From Antedon mediterranea (taxonomy: Eukaryota; Echinodermata; Crinoidea; Comatulida; Antedonidae), in assembly GCF_964355755.1 (NCBI RefSeq), contig NC_092672.1, forward strand, positions 24,736,501 to 24,800,500: 64,000 nucleotides of DNA. The letters run 5' to 3'. Positions within the stretch are counted from its first letter, which is position 1, and every line of letters starts with the position of its first letter. The position numbers and the translations under genes were made by a program. Positions 46,471 to 59,800 of the stretch are shown piece by piece. The notes beneath the pieces were generated by a model. That model was not told where the DNA came from, made no database searches, and saw only the letters and a program-made list of their open reading frames with translations.

Positions 46471-49400
46471 ATTGCACCCCCTATATTATAACAGTTAATA
46501 ACTATATACTATAGGGGGTGCAATATATTATGGTCTGTCTAGAATATTAGGTACCCTGTGACAGATTGCACCCCCTGTAATATAACAGTTAATAACTATC
46601 TATTTTAGGGGTTGCAATATATTATGGGCTGTCTAGAATATGAGATACCCCCGTGACAGATTGCACCCCCTATATTATAACAGTTAATAACTATATACTA
46701 TAGGGGGTGCAATATATTATGGTCTGTATAGAATATTAGGTACCCCGTGACAGATTGCACCCCCTATAATATAACAGTTAATAACTATCTATTTTAGGGG
46801 TTGCAATATATTATGGGCTGTCTAGAATATTAGGTAACCCGTGACAGATTGCAACCCCTGTAATATAACAGTTAATAACTATATACTATAGGGGGTGCAA
46901 TATATTATGGGCTGTCTAGAATATTAGGTACCCCCGTGACAGATTGCACCCCCTATATTATAACAGTTAATAACTATATACTATAGGGGGTGCAATATAT
47001 TATGGTCTGTCTAGAATATTAGGTACCCTGTGACAGATTGCACCCCCTGTAATATAACAGTTAATAACTATCTATTTTAGGGGTTGCAATATATTATGGG
47101 CTGTCTAGAATATGAGATACCCCCGTGACAGATTGCACCCCCTATATTATAACAGTTAATAACTATATACTATAGGGGGTGCAATATATTATGGTCTGTA
47201 TAGAATATTAGGTACCCCGTGACAGATTGCACCCCCTATTATATAACAGTTAATAACTATCTATTTTAGGGGTTGCAATATATTATGGGCTGTCTAGAAT
47301 ATTAGGTAACCCGTGACAGATTGCAACCCCTGTAATATAACAGTTAATAACTATATACTATAGGGGGTGCAATATATTATGGGCTGTCTAGAATATTAGG
47401 TACCCCGTGACAGATTGCACCCCCTGTAATATAACAGTTTATAACTATATATTATTTTTATAGGGGGTGCCATATATTACGGACTGTCTAGAATATTAGG
47501 TACCCCCGTGACAGATTGCACCCCCTGTATTATAATAGTTAATAACTATATACTATAGGGGGTACAATATATTATGGGCTGTCTAGAATATTAGGTACCC
47601 CGTGACAGATTGCACCCCCTATATTATAACAGTTAATAACTATATATTATAGGGGTGCAATATATTATGGGCTGTCTAGAATATTAGGTACCCCCGTGAG
47701 AGATTGCACCCCCTATATTATAACAGTTAATAACTATATACTATAGGGGGTACAATATATTATGGGCTGTCTAGAATATTAGGTACCCCCGTGACAGATT
47801 TCACCCCCTGTAATATAACAGTTAATAACTATATACTATAGGGGGTGCAATATATTATGGGCTGTCTAGAATATTAGGTACCCCCGTGACAGATTGCACC
47901 CCCTATATTATAACAGTTAATAACTATATATTATAGGGGGTGCAATATATTATGGGCTGTCTAGAATATTAGGTACCCCCGTGACAGATTGCACCCCCTA
48001 TATTATAACAGTTAATAACTATATATTATAACCCCTGTAATATAACAGTTAATAACTATATACTATAGGGGGTGCAATATATTATGGGCTGTCTAGAATA
48101 TTAGGTACCCCCGTGACAGATTGCACCCCCTATATTATAACAGTTAATAACTATATATTATAGGGGGTGCAATATATTATGGGCTGTCTAGAATATTAGG
48201 TACCCCCGTGACAGATTGCACCCCCTATATTATAACAGTTAATAACTATATATTATAGGGGGTGCAATATATTATGGGCTGTCTAGAATATTAGGTACCC
48301 CCGTGACAGATTGCACCCCCTATATTATAACAGTTAATAACTATATATTATAGGGGGTGCAATATATTATGGGCTGTCTAGAATATTAGGTACCCCGTGA
48401 CAGATTGCACCCCCTATATTATAACAGTTAATAACTATATACTATAGGGGATGCAATATATTACGGACTGTCTAGAATATTAGGTACCCCGTGACAGATT
48501 GCACCCCCTATAATATAATATACAAATAATGAATGTTTATGAGTGCAATGGTACAAATAATGGCACGAGGTGAATGATGAAAGGTTATATCAACGAGGCA
48601 AAGCCGAGTTGATATAACCTTTCATCATTCACCAAGTGCCATTATTTGTACCATTACACGAATACAAAACATTCATTATTTGTTTTATATAACATCTAGA
48701 CGTTTTTTTTCGTACACAAAAATGTTTCAAAAAGTACTATTTAACGATCGTTGAATAGTGCGTACTATTGCACGCCATGTGACCCACATTCGTCCAATCA
48801 AATGACAGGAATTTATATAGGTGTTATATAACAGTTAATAACTATATACTATAGGGGGTGCAATATATTACGGACTGTCTAGAATATTAGGTACCCCGTG
48901 ACAGATTGCACCCCCTATATTATAACAGTTAATAACTATATACTATAGGGGGTGCAATATATTATGGGCTGTCTAGAATATTAGGTACCCCGTGACAGAT
49001 TGCACCCCCTGTAATATAACAGTTAATAACTATATATTATAGGGGGTGCAATATATTACGGACTGTCTAGAATATTAGGTACCTCCGTGACAGATTGCGG
49101 CACCCCCTATATTATAACAGTTAATAACTATAAATTATAGGGGGTGCAATATATTATGGGCTGTCTAGAATATTAGGTACCCCGTGACAGATTGCACCCC
49201 CTATATTATAACAGTTAATAACTATATACTATAGGGGATGCAATATATTACGGACTGTCTAGAATATTAGGTACCCCGTGACAGATTGCACCCCCTATAA
49301 TATAACAGTTAATAACTATATACTATAGGGGGTGCAATATATTACGGACTGTCTAGAATATTAGGTACCCCGTGACAGATTGCACCCCCTATATTATAAC

Positions 49401-50370
49401 AGTTAATAACTATATACTATAGGGGGTGCAATATATTACGGACTGTCTAGAATATTAGGTACCCCGTGACAGATTGCACCCCCAATAATAACAGTTAATA
49501 ACTATATACTATAGGGGGTGCAATATATTATGGGCTGTCTAGAATATTAGGTACCCCGTAACAGATTGCACCCCCTGTAATATAACAGTTAATAACTATA
49601 TATTATAGGGGGTGCAATATATTACGGACTGTCTAGAATATTAGGTACCCCCGTGACAGATTGCACCCCCTATATTATAACAGTTAATAACTATATATTA
49701 TAGGGGGTGCAATATATTATGGGCTGTCTAGAATATTAGGTACCCCCGTGACAGATTGCACCCCCTATATTATAACAGTTAATAACTATATATTATAGGG
49801 GGTGCAATATATTATGGGCTGTCTAGAATATTAGGTACCCCGTGACAGATTGCACCCCCTATATTATAACAGTTAATAACTATATACTATAGGGGATGCA
49901 ATATATTACGGACTGTCTAGAATATTAGGTACCCCGTGACAGATTGCACCCCCTATAATATAACAGTTAATAACTATATACTATAGGGGGTGCAATATAT
50001 TACGGACTGTCTAGAATATTAGGTACCCCGTGACAGATTGCACCCCCTATATTATAACAGTTAATAACTATATACTATAGAGGGTGCAATATATTACGGA
50101 CTGTCTAGAATATTAGGTACCCCGTGACAGATTGCACCCCCTATAATATAACAGTTAATAATAACTATATACTATAGGGGGTGCAATATATTATGGGCTG
50201 TCTAGAATATTAGGTGCCCCGTGACAAATTGCACCCCCTGTAATATAACAGTTAATAACTATATATTATAGGGGGTGCAATATATTACGGACTGTCTAGA
50301 ATATTAGGTACCCCGTGACAGATTGCACCCCCTATATTATAACAGTTAATAATAACTATATATTTTAGGC
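46471..50370 (+). repeat. Satellite array, left arm: 94-95 bp hairpin monomer, about 38 copies
   Basis: Monomer: TATAGGGGGTGCAAT, ATATTATGGGCTGTC, TAGAATATTAGGTACCCC, CGTGACAG, ATTGCACCCCCTATA, TTATAACAGTTAATAACTA. TATAGGGGGTGCAAT and ATTGCACCCCCTATA are exact reverse complements, as are the inner CTGTC and GACAG, so each monomer can fold into a hairpin. The first part shows a five-monomer block of about 472 bp repeated twice (about 46460-47403), marked by TCTATTTTAGGGGTTGC variants. The array is interrupted at 48519-48822. Copy number is estimated from length. Confidence 0.97.
48519..48822. mobile_element. Palindromic element inserted in the left satellite arm
   Basis: From 48522 to 48683 the sequence is a near-perfect palindrome: ACAAATAATGAATG..., GGTACAAATAATGGCAC, GATGAAAGGTTATATCAAC, a GAGGCAAAGCCGA centre, then the reverse complements in order. 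A further 140 bp (TATATAACATCTAGACG to TATATAGGTG) separates it from the resumed array. No gene. Probably a foldback or inverted-repeat element; the target duplication is hidden by the TATA-rich site. Confidence 0.8.
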
Positions 50371-50383
50371 GATACAATACAAT

Positions 50384-51365
50384 ACAATTTTGTTGTTTAT
50401 TAATTTCATACATGCATTTCAAATTCATAAATGTCCCGCCCGCGACGTTTTAGGTGGTTTTTTTATATTTATTTAAAAAGTAATGATGCAAAAATCTTGA
50501 TATTTCATTTTCTCCTGCTGAGGACTATATATCTCATTAGATTATGAACACAATTTTTGAAAATTTTACATTTTGATGAAAATATCATATTTCAAAAATA
50601 TATTGTTTATGGACATATGATTTAAATCCTAATTATTTCACAAACCATGAATGTTTTAAACATTTTTTGACAGATATAGTTACACTATGACCCTATATTG
50701 TACATAGTCAAGCATTTTATAACACATATTTTGTTTATTAAATTTTATATATACATTTCAAAATTCATAATTGTCCCATCCACGACATTTTAATAGTAGT
50801 TTTATGGTGTTTTTTACATTTCAGTTAACGTATTGATACCACAATTTAATATTTTGTTTTTTCCTTTTAAAAACTATATGCAGTACATTATAAACAAATA
50901 TTTTGAAACTTTTGTTGAACATATCGTATTTCAAAAATATATTGATGACATTTTTTGTAGGAACGGGACAGACATTTTTGTTAAGGACAGGACATATCAT
51001 TTAAATCCTTTTCATTTAATAAAACCATGCATCTTGTTAACATTTTCCCCATAAATATACTGTAGTTAACTTTTTATTTCACAGTAAGCTCCAATTGTTC
51101 ATAATCAAGTACAGTATTTTATTATTGTTTATTAATTTCATACTTGCATTTCAAAATTCATAATTGTTACTTCTGAGACATTTCGATTGAGGTTTTTTCC
51201 TCACTTGTGTTTATTGAAGTAATGGCTCCAAAATTGTTATTTAATTCTTAATTTTCAATTGCAATAGATTTAAACAAGTTTTTTTTAATATAAAAAACAT
51301 TACTATCAAAATTTAGTGAATGTTACGGATGGGAAATTTTTGTTAGGGATGGGATGGCATTATTT
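50384..51365 (+). repeat. Diverged 340-390 bp tandem repeats in the spacer between satellite arms
   Basis: TTTGTTTATTAATTTCATAC, TGCATTTCAAA and ATTCATAAT(A)TGTCCC appear from 50384, about 50727 and about 51120, with TCAAAAATATATTG in the first two copies. TGTCCCGTCC-like motifs recur (50442, 50771, 52027, 52049). The 73-codon frame at 50833-51054 has no known domain. Confidence 0.7.
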
Positions 51366-52410
51366 TAAGAATTAAAATGTGTTTTTGTACTGTAGGCTGG
51401 ACAGTACTGTACAAAGGTGTTAACTGCTGTTTATTAATCACAAAACATTGTGGTCTGTATTTAAAAAAACAATCCACAAAAGAACAATACCGAAATCCAA
51501 AACAACATGACAAGTATGAAAGGGAGTATTGGGTGTGGTCATCACTTTGTAGATTTTGTGAATTTGCAACCAAGAATCTTTAAATATCAGATACTAAATA
51601 ATTAAGATTGAAGTTTAATAGAAGTACAGTAGGCCTACAGTAACATTAAATCCAAGCAAGGATGCAACTTGGATCCACTTTCTAACAAATTCAGACGTCA
51701 AATGCCAACGACAATTTTTAAAGATTCTCCTTAAATGTGTTAATAGCTTGAAGTCTTGTGTAATATGCCAAGCATAACTTTTAAATTAGTGTAAATATTA
51801 TTTTGATAGCATTTAACAGTATTGCTTCTCTTTATAACTCTTCGAATAATTAATTTTATAAATAAATATTTCATATTTATGAATTTTAATATTTTCACTT
51901 GACATAAACTTTTATACAGTGTTTCAAAGGTTGAATTATATTTTGATTTGTAAATAAAGGAGTAAATTGATGTAAAAAACCTCAGAAAAAACTAATTATA
52001 AATTTTGTTTAACCTGGACAAAAGTGTCCTGTCCGCGACGTTAGAAATGTCCCGTCCGTAACGACATATAAATCATATTTATTAATAAATTTGCAGTTAA
52101 AATTTTATAATTAACAGTCAGTCATCTAAAACAACTATCTGGCAACATAATAATACAAAACAAATTTTAAAATCTCTTTTAAATGAGGAGAAATATTACA
52201 ATACGTAAACCTTCTTAAAACTCATTTCCAATTTGCCGTCATCCGCGACGCATACAATTTTCATAATAAAAATATTTTTGTACAGTTTTTTTTTCTTTTT
52301 TTTTGACTTCATAATTAACATTGGCCACATATGTATACATTTATTCTACTTTGAATCTTGTATTGTTGTTAATTTAAAGATAATGTCACAACAACTAGTT
52401 ATATTCTCAA
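51366..52410. other. AT-rich remainder of the spacer
   Basis: Contains two TGTCCYGTCCGYRACG motifs near 52027-52066 and CATCCGCGACG near 52241. No gene is recognised. This is the central, non-satellite part of the inverted structure. Confidence 0.5.
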
Positions 52411-52445
52411 TTCCCTAATATATAGTTATTAACTGTTATATTATA

Positions 52446-54373
52446 CAGAGGTCCCAACTAGGGAAAGTCCATTCGCAGGAGATTTTGTCGTGAACCACAT
52501 TCAATTCATCGGGGCGCGGGGAATCGAAAATCAACACGCGTGTCGTTTACGTCTCTTAATTAACTAAATATGTTACATATACAGGATACAATATTTACAC
52601 ATAAGTTGGCTTAATTTTTACATAGGTTTATACATCAGTATTTTTACATTCTAATATTTTTTTTATGGACACATCCTCAGTACAAAAAATGTAAAAAATA
52701 TATACTGTATTTTAACTAAAATTCAGTATATAAAATAATTTAACTTAATTACATAATGTACAATAAACACATGATAGTATTGCCCAATAGAATTTACTCA
52801 TTTTTTTTAGGCACAGGCACAGGCCTAGGCTTAGCCTAGGGCTTCTACTTCTAGGCCCTAGCTAGCTACCATTTTAAAACCCCAAAACAATCGAAATAAC
52901 TATTCCGAATCCGTCTTATGCTACATAACGCGAGTTAACATATTAGAGAGGTTTCGCAATCTTAGGAATACGATAACGAAAACGGATACGTCACGCACAC
53001 GTATTCGTTTTCGTAAGCCATAACAAAATCTGTTTCGCATGGCAACGAAATATTGAGGCGCGTCCAAAATATGACTGCGGTAAATTTGAGCGAAGCGCAA
53101 GTACGTGTTGCTTGGTGCTTGACTGCCTCCCTAGCGTAACATCAAAGCGAGTGAGGACTTTAAAAACTGCTATTTATCTAAATTGACCTGGCATTTTAGT
53201 AAATTACTTTAGTAAATTACTTTCAATAAATCTATAATTATATTATAATCATGAATCATTCCTAATTCAAATGCAAAATGTGCAAAATAGATCAAAAACT
53301 ATACTCGTTTTGTAGTTACGAATATGACTGGTGATATTCGTCAACACGAATACGCTTTACGAATATGAAATGGGGATCAGCTCAAAAGTTTCACAAATGT
53401 ATGACGTATCCGTTTTCGTATTCGTAAGGTTGCGAAACCTCCCTATTATTTCAGATGAAAAACATTGAGTTTTATATTGTTTTATCCATACGTAATTACA
53501 CTGGCATTAAAGATATAACATGTAGGCCGTTTATGAGCTATTTCGCCGATTTCTTATCGCTGGGAAATTCCCCACCAGCGACATTGATTGATCGAGGAGT
53601 AGGCCTAGGCTAGAGGCCTAGCGTGCATGCCGGAACGGGTGGATTATTGCTATATAAATAACAAGTTTGAACAAAAGAGCTTACGAAAGTCTTAGGTAAA
53701 ACTTTATTAATCGTATAAGGCCTACTTGCTTGGCGAATCCATGCCTTTTAAATCATTTAACATGTTCGTATTATCGGATCGTACAGTAAAACCAAATAAA
53801 ACACCGCCTCAACAACCTCGTGCGATGTGCGATCTGTTGTTCTTTGCAGCGGATCAACATTGGTAGAGTTCATTAATTATGAGGGTGTTTAAAAATGTAA
53901 TAACTATTAAAAACGTGTCTCAACCACTGTGTAATCAAAGCTTTTATTTAGTTAAAACTTGGATCCTCCCAAAATTGATAATCGCGTATTCCGGTTACCA
54001 CGTGATTGATTCACAGTTGGTTGCACGCTTCTTTTTTTTCTACGTCCGGCGTGTAGTACCGTGCATGTTTATATTATTGTTACGGTTTAACAAAGGCAGT
54101 GCATACAAATAAAAATACAATAATAGACCACGGAGACTGCATGAATAGACATTGTTTCAACATCCTGCCTCACTTTTGTCTGGTTATTGACTATTGTTGA
54201 CCTGGGCTGAGCCTGGGTGTAACCGTAAATCAATTTGGCCAAAAATATGGGGAAATTTGAAAATGCGGTAAAAAAATTAAAATGCGGTAGAAAACGTCGA
54301 GATAGCGGTAGCGCGGTAGATGGGTACTAAAAGCGGTAGACTACCGCGAGTAGCGGTAGACTTGGGACCCCTG
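52446..54373. mobile_element. 1.93-kb hAT-like element in the right arm
   Basis: The ends CAGAGGTCCCAA and TTGGGACCCCTG are inverted. TATTATA precedes (52439-52445) and follows (54374-54380) the element, and removal of one copy restores the satellite GTTATATTATAGGGGG. Near the right end at least six GCGGTA motifs (54264-54360) form subterminal repeats like transposase-binding sites. CAG-NGG ends with subterminal repeats fit hAT; the duplication reads as seven rather than eight bases. No transposase is seen. It contains the nested element at 52945. Confidence 0.8.
52945..53444. mobile_element. 500-bp inverted-repeat element nested in the hAT-like element
   Basis: AGAGAGGTTTCGCAATCTTA and GTAAGGTTGCGAAACCTCCCT are inverted, with GAATACGATAACGAAAACGG and CCGTTTTCGTATTCG just inside, giving about 45 bp of terminal repeat. 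ATT stands on both sides. CACGTATTCGTTTTCG at about 53003 is a further inverted copy of the end motif. Non-coding. Confidence 0.8.
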
Positions 54374-54635
54374 TATTATAGGGGGTGCAATCTGTCACGG
54401 GTTACCTAATATTCTAGACAGCCCGTAATATATTGCACCCCCTATAGTATATAGTTATTAACTGTTATATTATAGGGGGTGCAATCTGTCACGGGGTACC
54501 TAATATTCTAGACAGCCCATAATATATTGCACCCCCTATAATATATAGTTATTATTAACTGTTATAATATAGGGGGTGCAATCTGTCACGGGGTACCTAA
54601 TATTCTAGACAGCCCATAATATATTGCACCCCTAT

Positions 54636-56825
54636 CAGGGCCGTAGCCAGGATCTGTCAAGGGGGGGTTCGGACACTAAATATTTGGGTCAAACCCCCCC
54701 CCCCCCCCTCCCCCAGCCTGATGCGAAGCGAATTTTGTTAAATGACACCCCTAGATGGCCGGAAAAGACACTCTCGTGCAGCATGCTATATAACCAATGA
54801 GCAAAAAGATCGTACTTTTTTCCTCCTCCTCAAACACGTCGATAATTTAAATGACGATAACTATTTGTTGCCGTATGTTAGATGCGCGTGCTCTGTGCGG
54901 AACCGCCGATTGTTTGATCATTTACTTCGTATTTTGTTTTGCGTTCAAGTTCAATGCGAACGTATATCTAGGAGCAGCCCCGAAAAAAGCAAACTGGGTG
55001 AAGGCAAATGCTATTTGCTAGCTCTATCTATAATATTTATTTACAGCAATTTGTTGAGGAATATAAATATGTAAATAGGTGATATTGATACATTTTAGTA
55101 CGTATCGGCGTGGTCTAGAAAAAAATAATCGGATGCCATAATGTGAACTACAGTACTTGATACCATAGATATTATAGTGTAAAATATTAATATTCACTAT
55201 AATCCTCTATGATACATTATACTTCATAGTCACACATAAATACTGATGTACGTCGGAAGGCTATATACTTTATGCATGCTGCCTGACTGCCAGTGATCTA
55301 AACAATAGGTACGTAGTTTTCTGGCGGTGTCCTTTGTACGAATCCAGTGGCGGATCTAGGATGTGACGAGGGGGGGTGGCCACGAAAGTGGGAAACGAGG
55401 TGCGTAGCACCAAGCGGGGGAGGGTTTGGGAGGGGGTATCCCCCTCGTGAGGCTCCAAAAAATTTTGAAAAAATAGATGCTTACACACTGTTTAATAGGC
55501 TAGAGAAACTGTTTCTATCACACTTAATAACAAATATTACATAATGTAAATTTAAATACATCCTTCCTAAATACTGTACGGATCTTTTTCGACGAACTAA
55601 TAATAAACTTTGATCGAAAAACCTTCAAACAAAATGAACATTTGGTAATGCGGTACTCCGAAAATGCCTCGATAGAGTGCATGTGTTGTGTACCGTGTTT
55701 TGGTGGTGGTCTGTTAACCTCAGAGATATATACCCTACAGCCGGGTGAATAACTCAATGTAATTTGGTATACAATGATTGCAGTAATCGCCGTGTCTATA
55801 ACACAAATCAAAAAACGCCAAATACGCCACATACTTTTTTCGGCCGTCCCGTGTACATACAAGACATTTCATGTTTATTTTATGCCTATAAAATAATAAA
55901 AGAACACCATGTTTCTCGTTTATTTTTATCGTTTATACTGCATACCATAATATTAATATTATACAAAAAACTTTCATGCGCGAGAAAAAAGTTCCCGATA
56001 TTACACTCCACTCAGGGGTGTAAATATACCACGCTAACGCTTGTGCACACACGGACCAGGGCGGCGGAAATTAACTGCAATGGAAAATGGTGTATTTTGG
56101 AGAGTGATGACGTCAGCATTCACACGAGGAGCGAGCTTGACAACGTGGTAGTTTTAGGAGGAGTGCGTCCGTACCGTGTGTTTTGAAAATGGGTATTTTC
56201 CGAAGATTGTAAATCGTGTTTTCTTTTTAAACTCTTGAATTCATAATAGTAATTGAACTCTTAGCTCTTTCACTGTGTAGGCCTATTTACACATAACTAT
56301 TAATGCTAACCCTAGCTCTAGTAGGGCCTAGCTAGGCCTACTCTTCTTAATAATTAAAAGATTAATCCACGTCTAGCGACGGTCAATCGCGATTAAGTTG
56401 CATCTTTTTTTTTTTTTTGAGAATTAAGGGGGGTGACTAGCCACCCTATTCACCCCCCCTAGATCCGCCACTGGAATCGTTCGTGCGCCAGCTCGCTATG
56501 AGACGCGTCAATATCATGTTACATGCAGGGACCAAACATTTATTTTTCAGGTTAAAATCGGCAATTCATTTGCAGCTTTTAGAAATTTACAGACACGTAT
56601 CAATAGTTGACGCTCATACAGAGAAGAAGGTTCACGAACAAGTTTATGAATTTTTCAATTTACAAACAACTTTTTGTACTGTGGGGCACGTATTTGGAGG
56701 ATTTTTGGAGATGAGGGTGAGGTATTGGGCATGTCGGGGATCGGGGTTCGCAGTTGGTTAAGGGGGGTTCGCTATAAAGGGGGGGTTCGCCCGAACCATA
56801 AAAACCCCCCCTGGCTACGGGCCTG
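54636..56825. mobile_element. 2.19-kb DNA transposon in the right arm, CAGGGCCGTAGCCAGG ends
   Basis: CAGGGCCGTAGCCAGG at the left matches CCTGGCTACGGGCCTG at the right. CCTAT at 54631-54635 and 56826-56830 is a 5-bp duplication, and one copy restores the monomer CACCCCTATAATATAT. Poly-G/C tracts and GGGTTCG/CGAACC lie just inside both ends. Open frames at 54742-55074 and 56483-56761 flank a nested insertion; I recognise no transposase in them. GTAGCCAGG ends are common in hAT-type elements of marine animals, but the class is not certain. Confidence 0.85.
55345..56473. mobile_element. 1.13-kb transposon nested in the previous one, CAGTGGCGGATCTAGG ends
   Basis: CAGTGGCGGATCTAGG at the left matches CCTAGATCCGCCACTG at the right. 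GAATC stands at 55340-55344 and 56474-56478, a 5-bp duplication. The G-rich and C-rich subterminal tracts are like those of its host element. The 140-codon frame at 55764-56186 is unassigned and probably not coding. The 5-bp duplication is shorter than the usual 8 bp of hAT. Confidence 0.88.
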
Positions 56826-59800
56826 CCTATAATATATAGTTATTAACTGTTATAATATAGGGGGTGCAATCTGTCACGGGTTACCTAATATTCTAGACAG
56901 CCCATAATATATTGCACCCCCTATAATATATAGTTATTATTAACTGTTATAATATAGGGGGTGCAATCTGTCACGGGGTACCTAATATTCTAGACAGCCC
57001 ATAATATATTGCACCCCTATAATATATAGTTATTAACTGTTATAATATAGGGGGTGCAATCTGTCACGGGGTACCTAATATTCTAGACAGCCCATAATAT
57101 ATTGCACCCCCTATAGTATATAGTTATTAACTGTTATATTATATGGGGTGAAATCTGTCACGGGTAACCTAATATTCTAGACATTCTGTAATATATTGCA
57201 CCCCTATAATAGATAGTTATTAACTGTTATAATACAGGGGGTGCAATCGGTCACGGGGGTACCTAATATTCTAGACAGTCCGTAATATATTGCACCCCCT
57301 ATAATAGTTATTAACTGTTATAATATAGGGGGTGCAATCTGTCACGGGGGTACCTAATATTCTAGACAGTTCGTAATATATTGCACCCCCTATAGTATAT
57401 AGTTATTAACTGTTATAATATAGGGGGTGCAATCTGTCACGGGGTACCTAATATTCTAGACAGCCCGTAATATATTGCACCCCCTATAGTATATAGTTAT
57501 TAACTGTTATAATACAGGGGGTGCAATCTGTCACGGGGGTACCTAATATTCTAGACAGTCCGTAATATATTGCACCCCCTATAGTATATAGTTATTAACT
57601 GTTATAATACAGGGGGTGCAATCTGTCACGGGGGTACCTAATATTCTAGACAGTCCGTAATATATTGCACCCCCTATAATATATAGTTATTATCCTGTTA
57701 TATTATAGGGGGTGCAATCTGTCACGGGGGTACCTAATATTCTAGACAGCCCGTAATATATTGTACCCCCTATAGTATATAGTTATTAACTGTTAAATTA
57801 CAGGGGGTGCAATCTGTCACGGGGTACCTAATATTCTAGACAGTCCGTAATATATTGCACCCCCTATAATATATAGTTATTATCCTGTTATATTATAGGG
57901 GGTGCAATCTGTCACGGGGGTATCTAATATTCTAGACACTCCGTAATATATTGCACCCCCTATAATATATAGTTATTAACTGTTATAATATAGGGGGTGC
58001 AATCTGTCACGGGGTACCTAATATTCTAGACAGTCCGTAATATATTGCACCCCCTATAGTATATAGTTATTAACTGTTATAATACAGGGGGTGCAATCTG
58101 TCACGGGGGTACCTAATATTCTAGACAGTCCGTAATATATTGCACCCCCTATAGTATATAGTTATTAACTGTTATAATACAGGGGGTGCAATCTGTCACG
58201 GGGTACCTAATATTCTAGACAGTCCGTAATATATTGCACCTCCTATAATATATAGTTATTAACTGTTATAATATAGGGGGTGCAATCTGTCACGGGGGTA
58301 CCTAATATTCTAGACAGTCCGTAATATATTGCACCCCCTATAGTATATAGTTATTAACTGTTATAATATAGGGGGTGCAATCTGTCACGGGGGTACCTAA
58401 TATTCTAGACAGCCCGTAATATATTGTACCCCCTATAGTATATAGTTATTAACTGTTATATTACAGGGGGTGCAATCTGTCACGGGGTACCTAATATTCT
58501 AGACAGCCCATAATATATTGCACCCCCTATAATATATAGTTATTATTAACTGTTATAATATAGGGGGTGCAATCTGTCACGGGGTACCTAATATTCTAGA
58601 CAGCCCATAATATATTGCACCCCTATAATAGATAGTTATTAACTGTTATAATACAGGGGGTGCAATCTGTCACGGGGGTGCAATCGGTCACGGGGGTACC
58701 TAATATTCTAGACAGTCCGTAACATATTGCATCCCCTATAATATATAGTTATTAACTGTTATAATATAGGGGGTGCAATCTGTCATGGGGGTACCTAATA
58801 TTCTAGACAGTCCGTAATATATTTCACCCCCTATAGTATATAGTTATTAACTGTTATAATATAGGGGGTGCAATCTGTCACGGGGTACCTAATATTCTAG
58901 ACAGTCCGTAATATATTGCACCCCCTATAGTATATAGTTATTAACTGTTATAATACAGGGGGTGCAATCTGTCACGGGGGTACCTAATATTCTAGACAGC
59001 CCGTAATATATTGTACCCCCTATAGTATATAGTTATTAACTGTTATATTACAGGGGGTGCAATCTGTCACGGGGTACCTAATATTTTAGACAGTCCGTAA
59101 TATATTGCACCCCCTATAATATATAGTTATTAACTGTTATAATATAGGGGGTGCAATCTGTCACGGGGGTACCTAATATTCTAGACAGTCCGTAATATAT
59201 TGCACCCCCTATAGTATATAGTTATTAACTGTTATAATATAGGGGGTACAATCTGTCACGGGGGTACCTAATATTCTAGACAGCCCGTAATATATTGCAC
59301 CCCCTATAGTATATAGTTATTAACTGTTATATTACAGGGGGGGGGGGGGCAATCTGTCACGGGGTACCTAATATTCTAGACAGTCCGTAATATTGCACCC
59401 CCTATAATATATAGTTATTAACTGTTATAATATAGGGGGTGCAATCTGTCACGGGGGTACCTAATATTCTAGACAGTTCGTAATATATTGCACCCCCTAT
59501 AGTATATAGTTATTAACTGTTATAATATAGGGGGTGCAATCTGTCACGGGGGTACCTAATATTCTAGACAGCCCGTAATATATTGTACCCCCTATAGTAT
59601 ATAGTTAATATTAACTGTTATATTACAGGGGGTGCAATCTGTCACGGGGTACCTAATATTCTAGACAGTCCGTAATATATTGCACCCCCTATAATATATA
59701 GTTATTAACTGTTATAATATAGGGGGTGCAATCTGTCACGGGGGTACCTAATATTCTAGACATTCCGTAATATATTGCACCCCCTATAATATATAGCTAT

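Noticed and set aside
54742-55074. Transposase gene of the 2.19-kb element
   Set aside because: The 110-codon frame has no DDE, BED finger or dimerisation motif that I can see.
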